DNA of 37,823 nt from Zetaproteobacteria bacterium (GTDB lineage Bacteria > Pseudomonadota > Zetaproteobacteria > Mariprofundales > Mariprofundaceae). The notes below the pieces were generated by a model that was not told the DNA's origin, did not search any database, and saw only the letters and a program-made list of their open reading frames with translations. The stretch lies in assembly GCA_021545645.1 (NCBI GenBank), contig JAJRWP010000024.1:1-37823 (forward strand). The letters run 5' to 3'. Below, piece by piece: positions 29,956-37,823 of the stretch. Made by a program: the position numbers and the translations under genes. The first letter of the stretch is position 1. Every line of letters begins with the position of its first letter.

Positions 29956-32900
29956 ATGAAACATATCATTGCCTTTTTCGTGCGCCGTAGCGTACTGGTT
30001 AATTTGGTTTCCTTGATGCTGCTTGTCGGCGGTATTTATGCCGCATTCAATATCCAGCGCGAGGCATTTCCCAGTGTTAATTTCGATATTATCGCCATCG
30101 GTACCGGTTATCCGGGCGCCGCACCGCGAGAAATGGAAAAACTGGTGGTCACACCGATTGAGCGCGAACTCAAAGGCCTTGATGGCATCAATGTGATTCG
30201 CTCCACATCCTATCCGGGACGCATGGAAATCATTATTGAGGTGGACCCGAATTATCAAGACCGCTCGCGACTGGTTTCCGATGTGCAGCAGGCCATCAAT
30301 CGCGCCGATTTACCCACCGATCTGCCGTCCGATCCGGTTATCAGCGAAATCAAATCCGAACAAGCGCCCATCCTCACCTTTTCAATTTTCGGCGAATTCG
30401 ACCCGCTCAGCTTGAAGCATCTGGGCGATGCGATTGAGGATGACGTGTTGGATATCCCCGGTGTCAGCAAAGTGCTGATTCAGGGCGATTTGAAAGAGGA
30501 AATCCGCATTGTTGTCGATCCGGAAAAACTGCGCCGGCATCGTGTTTCCATTGACGACTTGGTGCAATTGATTCGCAACTGGAATATCAACGCTCCCGGC
30601 GGTCTTTTAAAAGAGCCGGACGGACAACGGATTATCCGCATCACCGGCGAATTCACCTCTGCCGAAGACGCCGCCAATCTGGTCATTCGCGCCAACGAAC
30701 GCGGTCAGGCACTGCGTCTCGGCGACGTTGCCGAAGTCAGCGAAACACTGGAACGGCCACGTCGGTTAGTCGGCGCGCAGGGCGATCCGGCTATCAATAT
30801 GATTGTCCTGAAAAAGGGTGATGCCGACATTATCACCCTCGTTGATCGTGTTCGTGCCTATTTGAAAACCGTGCCGCAAAAATACGGCGAAGACGTCAAT
30901 GTGCGCGTTTATAACGACATGTCGACAATCACCCGTCTGCGCCTCGGAGTGCTAACCAGCAACGGTGCCATCGGCTTGGCGCTGGTCATGCTCACCCTAT
31001 TGCTGTTTCTGCGTCCGGCAGTGGCCCTAACCACCGCCTGGGGCTTGCCCATTATCTTCTTTTCCGGCCTTCTGGCGCTGTATTTGGGTGGCGTTACGTT
31101 AAATTTATTGACCATGTTCGGCTTTATTATGGTGCTTGGATTGATGGTCGATGATGCCATCATTATCGGCGAAAACGCCACTTGGCATATGGAGCGCGGC
31201 ATGCCACCGGAAAAAGCCGCCATTGTCGGAACCCTCGAACTCATCGGCCCGGTCACCGCCACAGTATTGACTACCATCATCGCCTTTCTGCCGTTGATGT
31301 ATATGCAAGGTATTATCGGAAAATTCGTTTATTCCATTCCCATTGTCGTCGTCGTGCTGCTGTTGTTTTCATGGATTGAGGCGTTGTTTATTCTGCCCAA
31401 CCATATCTGCGATGTGGCCAGCGCCAAAAAACACCCGCGCGAACGCAAGCTGTTCATCTGGCTGACCGGAATCTATGCATGGCTACTCGCCCATGCCGTG
31501 AAATTGCGTTATTTGACCATTCTACTGACCATTCTCGGCCTTCTCGGCGCGGCTGTTGTCGGTAAAAACATGAAATTTCAGCTATTTCCGTCCGGCGCGG
31601 AAAGTACCTTCTACCTGCGTGTGAATATGCCGGTAGGCACAACCTTGGAACACATGCAGCAAACCTTAAAACTGCTCGACAAAGAAGTGCGCGCACGCAT
31701 CGATCCGGCCCTGCTGGAAACCACCACGATGATTGCCGGTGAAAACAGCGCCGATCAGCGCGAAACCCTAAAACAACTCGGCGACCGCTTTGGTTTTGTG
31801 CGCGTGATTCTGATTCCATTCACCCAACGCAGCATTTCCGCCTACACGGTGATGGATAATATCGAGGAGGAAATACCACAATTATTCCCCGATTTGGACA
31901 TCAGCTTCGCCATGCAAAAACCGGGGCCGCCGGTTGGCCGCGCCCTGCAAGTGGAGCTTACCGGCAACGACGAACAGGCCATGGTACGCACCGCCAACCG
32001 TCTGAAAGAACTATTGAATAAAACCGACGGCGTGTATGCGGTTGAAAGTGATTTGGAGCCGGGCGATCCGGAAATCCATATCGAACTGGATCGCAAACTG
32101 GCCGCCTATGCCGGTGTCAATATGGCCACCGTCGCCACCCATATCCGCGCCGCCTTCGATGGTTTACGCGTCTCTACGCTGCGCCGAGGCAAAGAAGAAA
32201 TGGATGTCACCATCCGCTACCCAGAAGCCGCCCAGCACGACCTGAAGACCTTGATGCAACTGGAAATCCCCAATCGGGTCGGCGGCCTGGTTCCGCTCTC
32301 ACGCATTGCCAAGCTGGTCGAAATGCCCGGTGAAACCAGTATCCGTCATAAAAATGGCAATCGCATCATCAATGTTTCCGCCGAAGTGGAACACAAGAAA
32401 ACAAGCTCGCGCGAGGTTAATCTTCTCGTCGAAGGTGAAAAAGGCAACTGGCTGGGCGAGGATGCGGCTAAGGTTCGCTACCATCTGGGCGGTGAGCAGG
32501 AGCGCAGCGTGGAAGCAGTCCGCGGCCTGCTGTTCAGCTTCGCATTCGCACTGATCGGTATTTTTGTCATTCTGGCGATTCAATTCAACCGCATCAGCTA
32601 CCCTTTTCTGGTTATGCTGGCGATTCCTTTCGGCGTTATCGGTATTGTCATCGGCTTTTTTCTGCACGATCAACCCATTTCCTTTATGGCACTGATGGGT
32701 TTTGTGGCGCTCTCCGGCGTTGTCGTCAACGCATCGTTGGTCATGGCCGTGTTTATTCAACGTTTGGTGGAAAATGGCCGCCCGTGGCGGGAAGCAATTA
32801 TCGAAAGTGGTAAACGACGCCTGCGCGCCGTCTTGCTGACCGCCATCACCACCGTCGTCGGTCTGCTGCCCACCGCTTACGGCTGGGGTGGTTTCGATCC

Positions 32901-33048
32901 GTTTGTTGCGCCGATGGCTTTGGCACTGTCTTGGGGTTTGCTGTTTTCGACGGTCATCACCCTGTTTTCCGTCCCTGCAGCCTTCGGTATCGGCATGGAT
33001 ATTAAGTCTGTATTTACCTTTTTTGCCGCCAAAGTGCGGCGTATATAA
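29956..33048 (+). CDS. RND-family efflux transporter permease (AcrB/HAE1-like)
   Basis: 1030 aa; MLLVGGIYAAFNIQREAFPSVNFD; GLMVDDAIIIGENATWHMERG; MALMGFVALSGVVVNASLVMAVFI. Confidence 0.95.
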   Translation: MKHIIAFFVRRSVLVNLVSLMLLVGGIYAAFNIQREAFPSVNFDIIAIGTGYPGAAPREMEKLVVTPIERELKGLDGINVIRSTSYPGRMEIIIEVDPNYQDRSRLVSDVQQAINRADLPTDLPSDPVISEIKSEQAPILTFSIFGEFDPLSLKHLGDAIEDDVLDIPGVSKVLIQGDLKEEIRIVVDPEKLRRHRVSIDDLVQLIRNWNINAPGGLLKEPDGQRIIRITGEFTSAEDAANLVIRANERGQALRLGDVAEVSETLERPRRLVGAQGDPAINMIVLKKGDADIITLVDRVRAYLKTVPQKYGEDVNVRVYNDMSTITRLRLGVLTSNGAIGLALVMLTLLLFLRPAVALTTAWGLPIIFFSGLLALYLGGVTLNLLTMFGFIMVLGLMVDDAIIIGENATWHMERGMPPEKAAIVGTLELIGPVTATVLTTIIAFLPLMYMQGIIGKFVYSIPIVVVVLLLFSWIEALFILPNHICDVASAKKHPRERKLFIWLTGIYAWLLAHAVKLRYLTILLTILGLLGAAVVGKNMKFQLFPSGAESTFYLRVNMPVGTTLEHMQQTLKLLDKEVRARIDPALLETTTMIAGENSADQRETLKQLGDRFGFVRVILIPFTQRSISAYTVMDNIEEEIPQLFPDLDISFAMQKPGPPVGRALQVELTGNDEQAMVRTANRLKELLNKTDGVYAVESDLEPGDPEIHIELDRKLAAYAGVNMATVATHIRAAFDGLRVSTLRRGKEEMDVTIRYPEAAQHDLKTLMQLEIPNRVGGLVPLSRIAKLVEMPGETSIRHKNGNRIINVSAEVEHKKTSSREVNLLVEGEKGNWLGEDAAKVRYHLGGEQERSVEAVRGLLFSFAFALIGIFVILAIQFNRISYPFLVMLAIPFGVIGIVIGFFLHDQPISFMALMGFVALSGVVVNASLVMAVFIQRLVENGRPWREAIIESGKRRLRAVLLTAITTVVGLLPTAYGWGGFDPFVAPMALALSWGLLFSTVITLFSVPAAFGIGMDIKSVFTFFAAKVRRI

Positions 33049-33221
33049 CACATTACAACAGCAAATGGCGGCGAATGACTGCCACCGCAAACAAAAAAAC
33101 TCCGTGCATTAATAAACGCTAATTTATGCTTCATAAGCATTTCAGACGGGCTTTCTATGTTTCGTTCCTGTCTGGCGCCGCCCTCCTCTTCCCCTCCCTC
33201 CCTTGGCGTCAGATTTTAAAG

Positions 33222-33251
33222 AGCTCCGGCAGTAATGCCGGAGCTTTTACT
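33222..33251 (+). terminator. Rho-independent terminator downstream of RND operon
   Basis: GCTCCGGCA-GTAA-TGCCGGAGC followed by TTTTACTTT. Confidence 0.85.
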
Positions 33252-33299
33252 TTATCCGAGCTAGCGTTTATTTATCCGGGGGGTTATCAACAATAGAAA

Positions 33300-33316
33300 T
33301 TGGCCTGTTTCTTGCG
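33300..33316 (+). promoter_or_regulatory. Sigma-54 (RpoN) type promoter
   Basis: TTGGCCTGTTTCTTGCG: GG-N10-GC spacing, close to YTGGCACGRNNNTTGCW; about 80 bp upstream of the 33396 ORF. Confidence 0.7.
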
Positions 33317-33395
33317 AAGTTTTCAATCAACCGTGCTTGTATCCATTGCAAGCACAATTTGAATACTGGAATTTGCACAACAAACAGGAGTCGGT

Positions 33396-33764
33396 ATGAA
33401 AATTCGCCCCGGACAACCGCTACGATCACAAAAAATCGCCGCGCACGTCCAAGACAGCACCGCCAACAGCCGTTTTCAGGTGTTGCTGGACGGGCAATTG
33501 CAGGAAACAAACGAAAAACAACTCGATTTCACCGCCAATGAAGACGCAACACAGGATCAGCGCCAACAATTATTCAACGATGCCACCCGCCTGCTCGACG
33601 AGGCTATCGAACAAATCGAAGCCGAGCACGTACCACATACAAAAACCGTCGAATCGCTGCAAAAAGTACGCGAAAAGCTGGCCGGAATGAATATGGCGGG
33701 CAGTGACCTGACAACGGCCAACACTATTCTGGCGGTGGAAACGGAGCGCCTGAAATCGTGGTAA
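33396..33764 (+). CDS. Hypothetical helical protein co-transcribed with a diguanylate cyclase
   Basis: 122-aa ORF overlapping the downstream GGDEF ORF start by 7 nt. Confidence 0.7.
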   Translation: MKIRPGQPLRSQKIAAHVQDSTANSRFQVLLDGQLQETNEKQLDFTANEDATQDQRQQLFNDATRLLDEAIEQIEAEHVPHTKTVESLQKVREKLAGMNMAGSDLTTANTILAVETERLKSW

Positions 33765-34981
33765 AAAGAGAACTGCACGAAGCACTCGAAGCCTTAAGTC
33801 TGCTGCGCATGCGGGTGCTGCGCAACGACCCTAAAAACAACGAATTACGCACATCATTCCGCGAAATATCGCATCATCTGGAAAACATTCAGCAACAAAA
33901 ACCCGTTGCCTTAGAAGAATTCAGCATATTGGCATCATGGCTGAGTATGTTTCTCGATGCCGACTTCGGCACCAAAATACGCCATTATAGCGAGCTTAGC
34001 AGCAGCGAACGCGAAGCACTCGTCGAGCATATCAACGCCCGCAAACAGATGATTGTACAAGCAGAACACACCGTGCCGCAACTGCAAGCGACACTTGGAA
34101 AATGCCTGCGCGCATTGAATCAGTCGCCCAATGCCAACGACGATCTCGGCAAACAGGCGCGCAAATTGGCGCGCGTTCTGAAAAAACACATGCAAGACGA
34201 CGATAATCTTCGCAAAGCGCTGAATGCACTGATCGCCGCCATGCAGGAATCGCTGGAACATACGGTCGAAATGCTCAGCGACATCGGTGAGGAATCCCCG
34301 GAACTCAGCGAAACACAAGCGCTGCTAGAGCAAGAACTCCCCGACGATCCGGTTGCCGCCAAAGAACTGCTGCAAAAAGCCCGCCAAGGCCTGATCATGG
34401 CTGGCAAACGGGTCAGCCAAGCCGGGCAAGCTATCCAACAAGCCATGGAAAATCAGAAAACGCAAATGCAACAAATGAGCGAGGATCTGAACCGCGCCGA
34501 ATTCGATGCCATGCACGATACCCTGACCGGCATCGGCAACCGCCGCAAACTGGCTGCATTCGTCAGCACACTGGGTGATGCATCAGCGGCTTTTCTTCTG
34601 TTGGACATCGATCATTTCAAGAAAATCAACGACCGTTACGGGCACGATGCCGGTGACGAGGTTCTGGTGGCGCTGGCACAACGCTTATCCGCCAATGTGC
34701 GTGCCAGCGATTTGGTCATTCGTTTGGGCGGTGAAGAATTTGCCGCAGTGTTACCCAATGTACCTGCCGAACACGCCTTTGAAATTAGCGAAAACCTGCG
34801 TCAGGCAATCAGTGCAACCCATATAAAATACAGTAAAGGCAAACTGCCCGTGACCATCAGCATCGGGCTAGCGACACGCAAACCCGGAGAAAGCGTTGCA
34901 CACTGGATAGCCCGCGCCGACAAAGCGCTCTACGGCGCTAAAAATAACGGCCGCAACCGAACCGAAGTCTCTTTGGGTTAA
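33758..34981 (+). CDS. Diguanylate cyclase (GGDEF domain) with coiled-coil N-terminus
   Basis: DTLTGIGNRRKLAAF, DIDHFKKINDRYGHDAGDEVL, RASDLVIRLGGEEF (I-site RxxD retained); GTG start. Confidence 0.93.
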   Translation: MVKRELHEALEALSLLRMRVLRNDPKNNELRTSFREISHHLENIQQQKPVALEEFSILASWLSMFLDADFGTKIRHYSELSSSEREALVEHINARKQMIVQAEHTVPQLQATLGKCLRALNQSPNANDDLGKQARKLARVLKKHMQDDDNLRKALNALIAAMQESLEHTVEMLSDIGEESPELSETQALLEQELPDDPVAAKELLQKARQGLIMAGKRVSQAGQAIQQAMENQKTQMQQMSEDLNRAEFDAMHDTLTGIGNRRKLAAFVSTLGDASAAFLLLDIDHFKKINDRYGHDAGDEVLVALAQRLSANVRASDLVIRLGGEEFAAVLPNVPAEHAFEISENLRQAISATHIKYSKGKLPVTISIGLATRKPGESVAHWIARADKALYGAKNNGRNRTEVSLG

Positions 34982-35014
34982 AACAGGAAAACCATCTGAC
35001 ATAACTGGGAAACA

Positions 35015-35043
35015 TCTGAATGCCGCCTTGGGCAGCATTCAGA
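35015..35043. other. Stem-loop between convergent genes
   Basis: TCTGAATGC-CGCCTTGGGCA-GCATTCAGA, 9-bp perfect outer stem; no T-run. Confidence 0.5.
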
Positions 35044-35084
35044 GGGCAAAAACAGAACTATTTAATCTAACATACTGTTGTAAT

Positions 35085-35687
35085 CTATTGCTGCAGCGGC
35101 CTTCTATTTTCCGCATTGTGGCGTAATTCCATGCGTATCTCTTCGCGATGTCTGCGAAACACATAACGCGCCAACTGCTCTTGCTCATCATCGCAGCGAA
35201 AATGAAAAATAACGCCGACATTAACCCGCCCACGCGCCCCCTGCTCGGCCCGTTTAACAACACCGAGTAACTCCATCACCAGCGGCGGCAATGACGGCAG
35301 CATCAACGTCACCTCCATGAAATCACCGATTCTGTACGCTTCGCTACTGGAAAAACTAATACCGGTCACACTGATATTCACCGGCCGCTCATCAAGATCG
35401 TTGCGATTGGCATCGTTCAGCATATTCACACCGATCAGATAATTCAGTTTAGCATCCAGTGCCTCAAGTGCGCGCGATGTTTCGCTATCTTCATGCTCGG
35501 CAGGCGCAATACTGGAAAAAATATCGTTGCCGACCATATTGCGCAGCAAACTGCTTTGCCGCGAGCGGATACCAATGTGTTTTTTTTCGTATTCGAAGGT
35601 CTCGCGGTCTATCGGTTTATCCGACATCGGCAATAAATCATCGACCCTGAAATCTTGGCGTCGGTTGTCGTTTTCGTTATCAGCCAT
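35085..35687 (-). CDS. PilZ-domain c-di-GMP-binding protein
   Basis: RRQDFRVDD and NISVTGISFSS, GVIFHF; next to DGC and HD-GYP genes. Confidence 0.7.
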   Translation of the reverse strand: MADNENDNRRQDFRVDDLLPMSDKPIDRETFEYEKKHIGIRSRQSSLLRNMVGNDIFSSIAPAEHEDSETSRALEALDAKLNYLIGVNMLNDANRNDLDERPVNISVTGISFSSSEAYRIGDFMEVTLMLPSLPPLVMELLGVVKRAEQGARGRVNVGVIFHFRCDDEQEQLARYVFRRHREEIRMELRHNAENRRPLQQ

Positions 35688-35710
35688 ATTATTTGCTCCT
35701 CAAAATCACG

Positions 35711-37303
35711 TCAGGCGGCGACAGAGAGCGGCATCTCCCCTTGCGAAGCCTCCTGCGGGCTTGCCTGCGTAGTGACATAGCCTTTGTCGATGACGCTGAG
35801 CGCCACCTCCACCACGTCTGCATCAAATTGCGTGCCAGAATTGCGTTTTAACTGATCCACACAAAAGGACATCGGCTGCGCCATACGATAAACACGGTGG
35901 CTGGTCATCGCATCAATCGCATCGGCAACACAAACAATGCGTGCCGCAAACGGAATCTGATCACCTTTCAAACAATCGGGATAACCGTTGCCATCAATAC
36001 GTTCGTGATGATGACGCACCACCTGACGTTCATAAACCAGCGTATCCATATGCCGCAAAATGGCGTCACCAATGCCCGGATGCGCTTTCATCACGGCGAA
36101 TTCCCGATCTGTATAGCGTCCCGGTTTGAGCAGCACCGCATCGGGAATCCCCGCCTTACCGATGTCATGCAAACGACCACCCGTACGAATCAAATTCACC
36201 TCGTCAGCAGCAAAGCCTAAACCGTTGGCCAACAAAACCGCCAATTTTCCGACACGCTCCGAGTGATCGCGCGTGTAACGATCCCGCGCTTCCAGCGAAT
36301 GCACCAGTGCAATTAAGGTTTCCATCGCACTATCGCTTAGCGCTGCATGCACAGCCCGATTATCCAACAACGTATCAAGCTGGCGAATTAACATACCAAG
36401 CAAATGTCGGTCATCCTGACTGATGTGCTGTTCGTCGGCATGCCGGTCCATCAAACACAACACACCCATCGCTGTTTCCTGCAAGCGCATCGGCCAAGCC
36501 ATAAAATTTTCTGCATCCACCTGCGGCCAGCAAACATGCAGCTTACCGGCTTCGCTTGTCATCTCGACAGATTTTCCGTTCGCCTGTAGTAATTCTGCAA
36601 ATGGCGTATCGTCCAGCGCGCATGTCGGCGGCGCGATTTCCAGTTGCTTATTATTCGGTCCGCATTGTTTTGCAGCCATGACCAGCCGCCGTTTTCCACG
36701 ATCATACAAACAGGTAAAACCACGATCCGCACGCGCAATATCCAAGGCAATACTCAGCGCACTGCGGCAAAGGTCTGCGATCTCATGCTTGTGCGGGAGT
36801 TCATTGATAATGCGGAACAAGAGACTCTTATTGCGATCCATATCGAAAAGCTTGGGCAATAATTTCCCATCGAGGGACTCATTGTTTTCGCCTGCATCGT
36901 CAGAGCGTAATATTGATTTTGATGCATCGTCTGCTTCGTCGCCCAGCAACGCTTTGACCGATGCCTCCAGCTCCACAGGTTTAAACGGCTTGGCCAACAC
37001 ATGTTGGATACCAAGCTCCTCGGCCCGTTGAATGCGCGTCGGCGAAAGAAAACCACTGACCATAATGATCGGAACTTGGTTTCCCCGCTCGCGGATTTCG
37101 GCAATAAAATCAAGACCCCGGCCATCGCCGAGGTTGCAATCAGTGATAATGGCATCCCAGTGCTGAGAATTGAAAACCTCCTGCGCCTCGGCCAGAGATG
37201 CGGCTTCGCAAACATTTAGCGGTTTATCAATATCGTTGATGGTATCAACGATAACCTCGCGCACCGCCAATTGATCTTCGATCACTAAAAGGTGTTGCAT
37301 CAC
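35711..37303 (-). CDS. Response regulator with REC, GAF-like and HD-GYP phosphodiesterase domains
   Basis: REC: IITDCNLGDGRGLDFIAEIR; HD-GYP: GRLHDIGKAGIPDAVLLKPG, VRHHHERIDGNGYPDCLKGDQIPFAARIVCVADAIDAMTSHRVYR. Confidence 0.94.
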   Translation of the reverse strand: MMQHLLVIEDQLAVREVIVDTINDIDKPLNVCEAASLAEAQEVFNSQHWDAIITDCNLGDGRGLDFIAEIRERGNQVPIIMVSGFLSPTRIQRAEELGIQHVLAKPFKPVELEASVKALLGDEADDASKSILRSDDAGENNESLDGKLLPKLFDMDRNKSLLFRIINELPHKHEIADLCRSALSIALDIARADRGFTCLYDRGKRRLVMAAKQCGPNNKQLEIAPPTCALDDTPFAELLQANGKSVEMTSEAGKLHVCWPQVDAENFMAWPMRLQETAMGVLCLMDRHADEQHISQDDRHLLGMLIRQLDTLLDNRAVHAALSDSAMETLIALVHSLEARDRYTRDHSERVGKLAVLLANGLGFAADEVNLIRTGGRLHDIGKAGIPDAVLLKPGRYTDREFAVMKAHPGIGDAILRHMDTLVYERQVVRHHHERIDGNGYPDCLKGDQIPFAARIVCVADAIDAMTSHRVYRMAQPMSFCVDQLKRNSGTQFDADVVEVALSVIDKGYVTTQASPQEASQGEMPLSVAA

Positions 37304-37773
37304 TGATCTTTGTGCTGTGCGTCGTATGCCTTTAAGGCATGTTGATCGGCCATACGCACAATTGGAATGGCGGTATCAGTTCCGGCTAGGTATTTGCGTA
37401 ACAACGTCTGATAACGCGCCGCATTATCTAAGCGCACATGAATTTCCGGCAATTGAAAAGGCTTGCTGACAAAATCGTATGCCCCCTGTCGCACAGCATC
37501 CAGCGCATCCTGAATACCGGAATAACCGGTCATCAGTATGACCAGTGTTTTTTGTGGTTGCCCACTGGCCTCACGCAGAATGCTTAAGCCATCGGCTCCG
37601 GGCAGCACCAAATCGGTCAACACAAGATCGTACTGGCCGCTGCGTAAGGCCTGCATGGCAGTATCGCCGCGTAAATGCAATTCCACATCGAAACCCGATT
37701 CCTGAAGGTACTCCTCCAGCAAAGCAGCCAATGCCTCGTCATCTTCGACAACGAGCAAGCTCACCCGACTCAT
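37300..37773 (-). CDS. Response regulator (REC domain)
   Basis: LLVVEDDEALAALLEEYLQESG, LVLTDLVLPGADGLSIL, YDFVSKPFQ; ATGA overlap with the downstream HD-GYP gene. Confidence 0.9.
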   Translation of the reverse strand: MSRVSLLVVEDDEALAALLEEYLQESGFDVELHLRGDTAMQALRSGQYDLVLTDLVLPGADGLSILREASGQPQKTLVILMTGYSGIQDALDAVRQGAYDFVSKPFQLPEIHVRLDNAARYQTLLRKYLAGTDTAIPIVRMADQHALKAYDAQHKDQ

Positions 37774-37823
37774 GAACCTGATACCGAACGAGCGCTATAC
37801 ATTTGCAACAATTGATTTTCCAG

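Noticed and set aside
32299-33090. 263-aa minus-strand ORF opposite RND permease
   Set aside because: Low-complexity shadow ORF antisense to a conserved gene.

Overview
37.8 kb window from a proteobacterial chromosome. Gene content is reminiscent of a microaerophilic lineage such as Zetaproteobacteria, but taxonomy is an inference. The host backbone includes: (i) a cbb3-type cytochrome oxidase locus on the minus strand (ccoN-ccoO-ccoQ-ccoP, an unlisted 37-aa membrane ORF, ccoG, ccoH, a ccoI-type Cu P-type ATPase, then ccoS and a SafE/DsbD_2-like protein), with a soluble cytochrome c gene inserted in the opposite orientation; (ii) accA and dnaE; (iii) trmL, mpl and a DUF374 acyltransferase gene with an in-frame stop; (iv) a carboxylesterase; (v) divergent katG (exported) and oxyR; (vi) efp, a TolC-like protein and an RND pump with no adaptor gene; (vii) a c-di-GMP/two-component cluster (sigma-54-type promoter, small protein plus GGDEF, PilZ, REC-GAF-HD-GYP, REC). 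Between ccoN and a tRNA-Ser(CGA) gene lies a compact ~4.4-4.6 kb integrative element (about 10.7-15.27 kb). It carries a tyrosine integrase, an AlpA-like regulator, a winged-helix protein, a duplicated Cys-motif protein and an unknown cargo protein. It also contains four iteron-like 20-mers with ~22-bp periodicity, a set of ATGTACCA[TA]C decamers at both ends including a 22-bp direct repeat, and a 327-bp MITE-like insertion (26-bp terminal inverted repeats, 25/26 identical, flanked by a perfect 9-bp duplication). All calls come from reading the sequence and the supplied ORFs; no database search was run.
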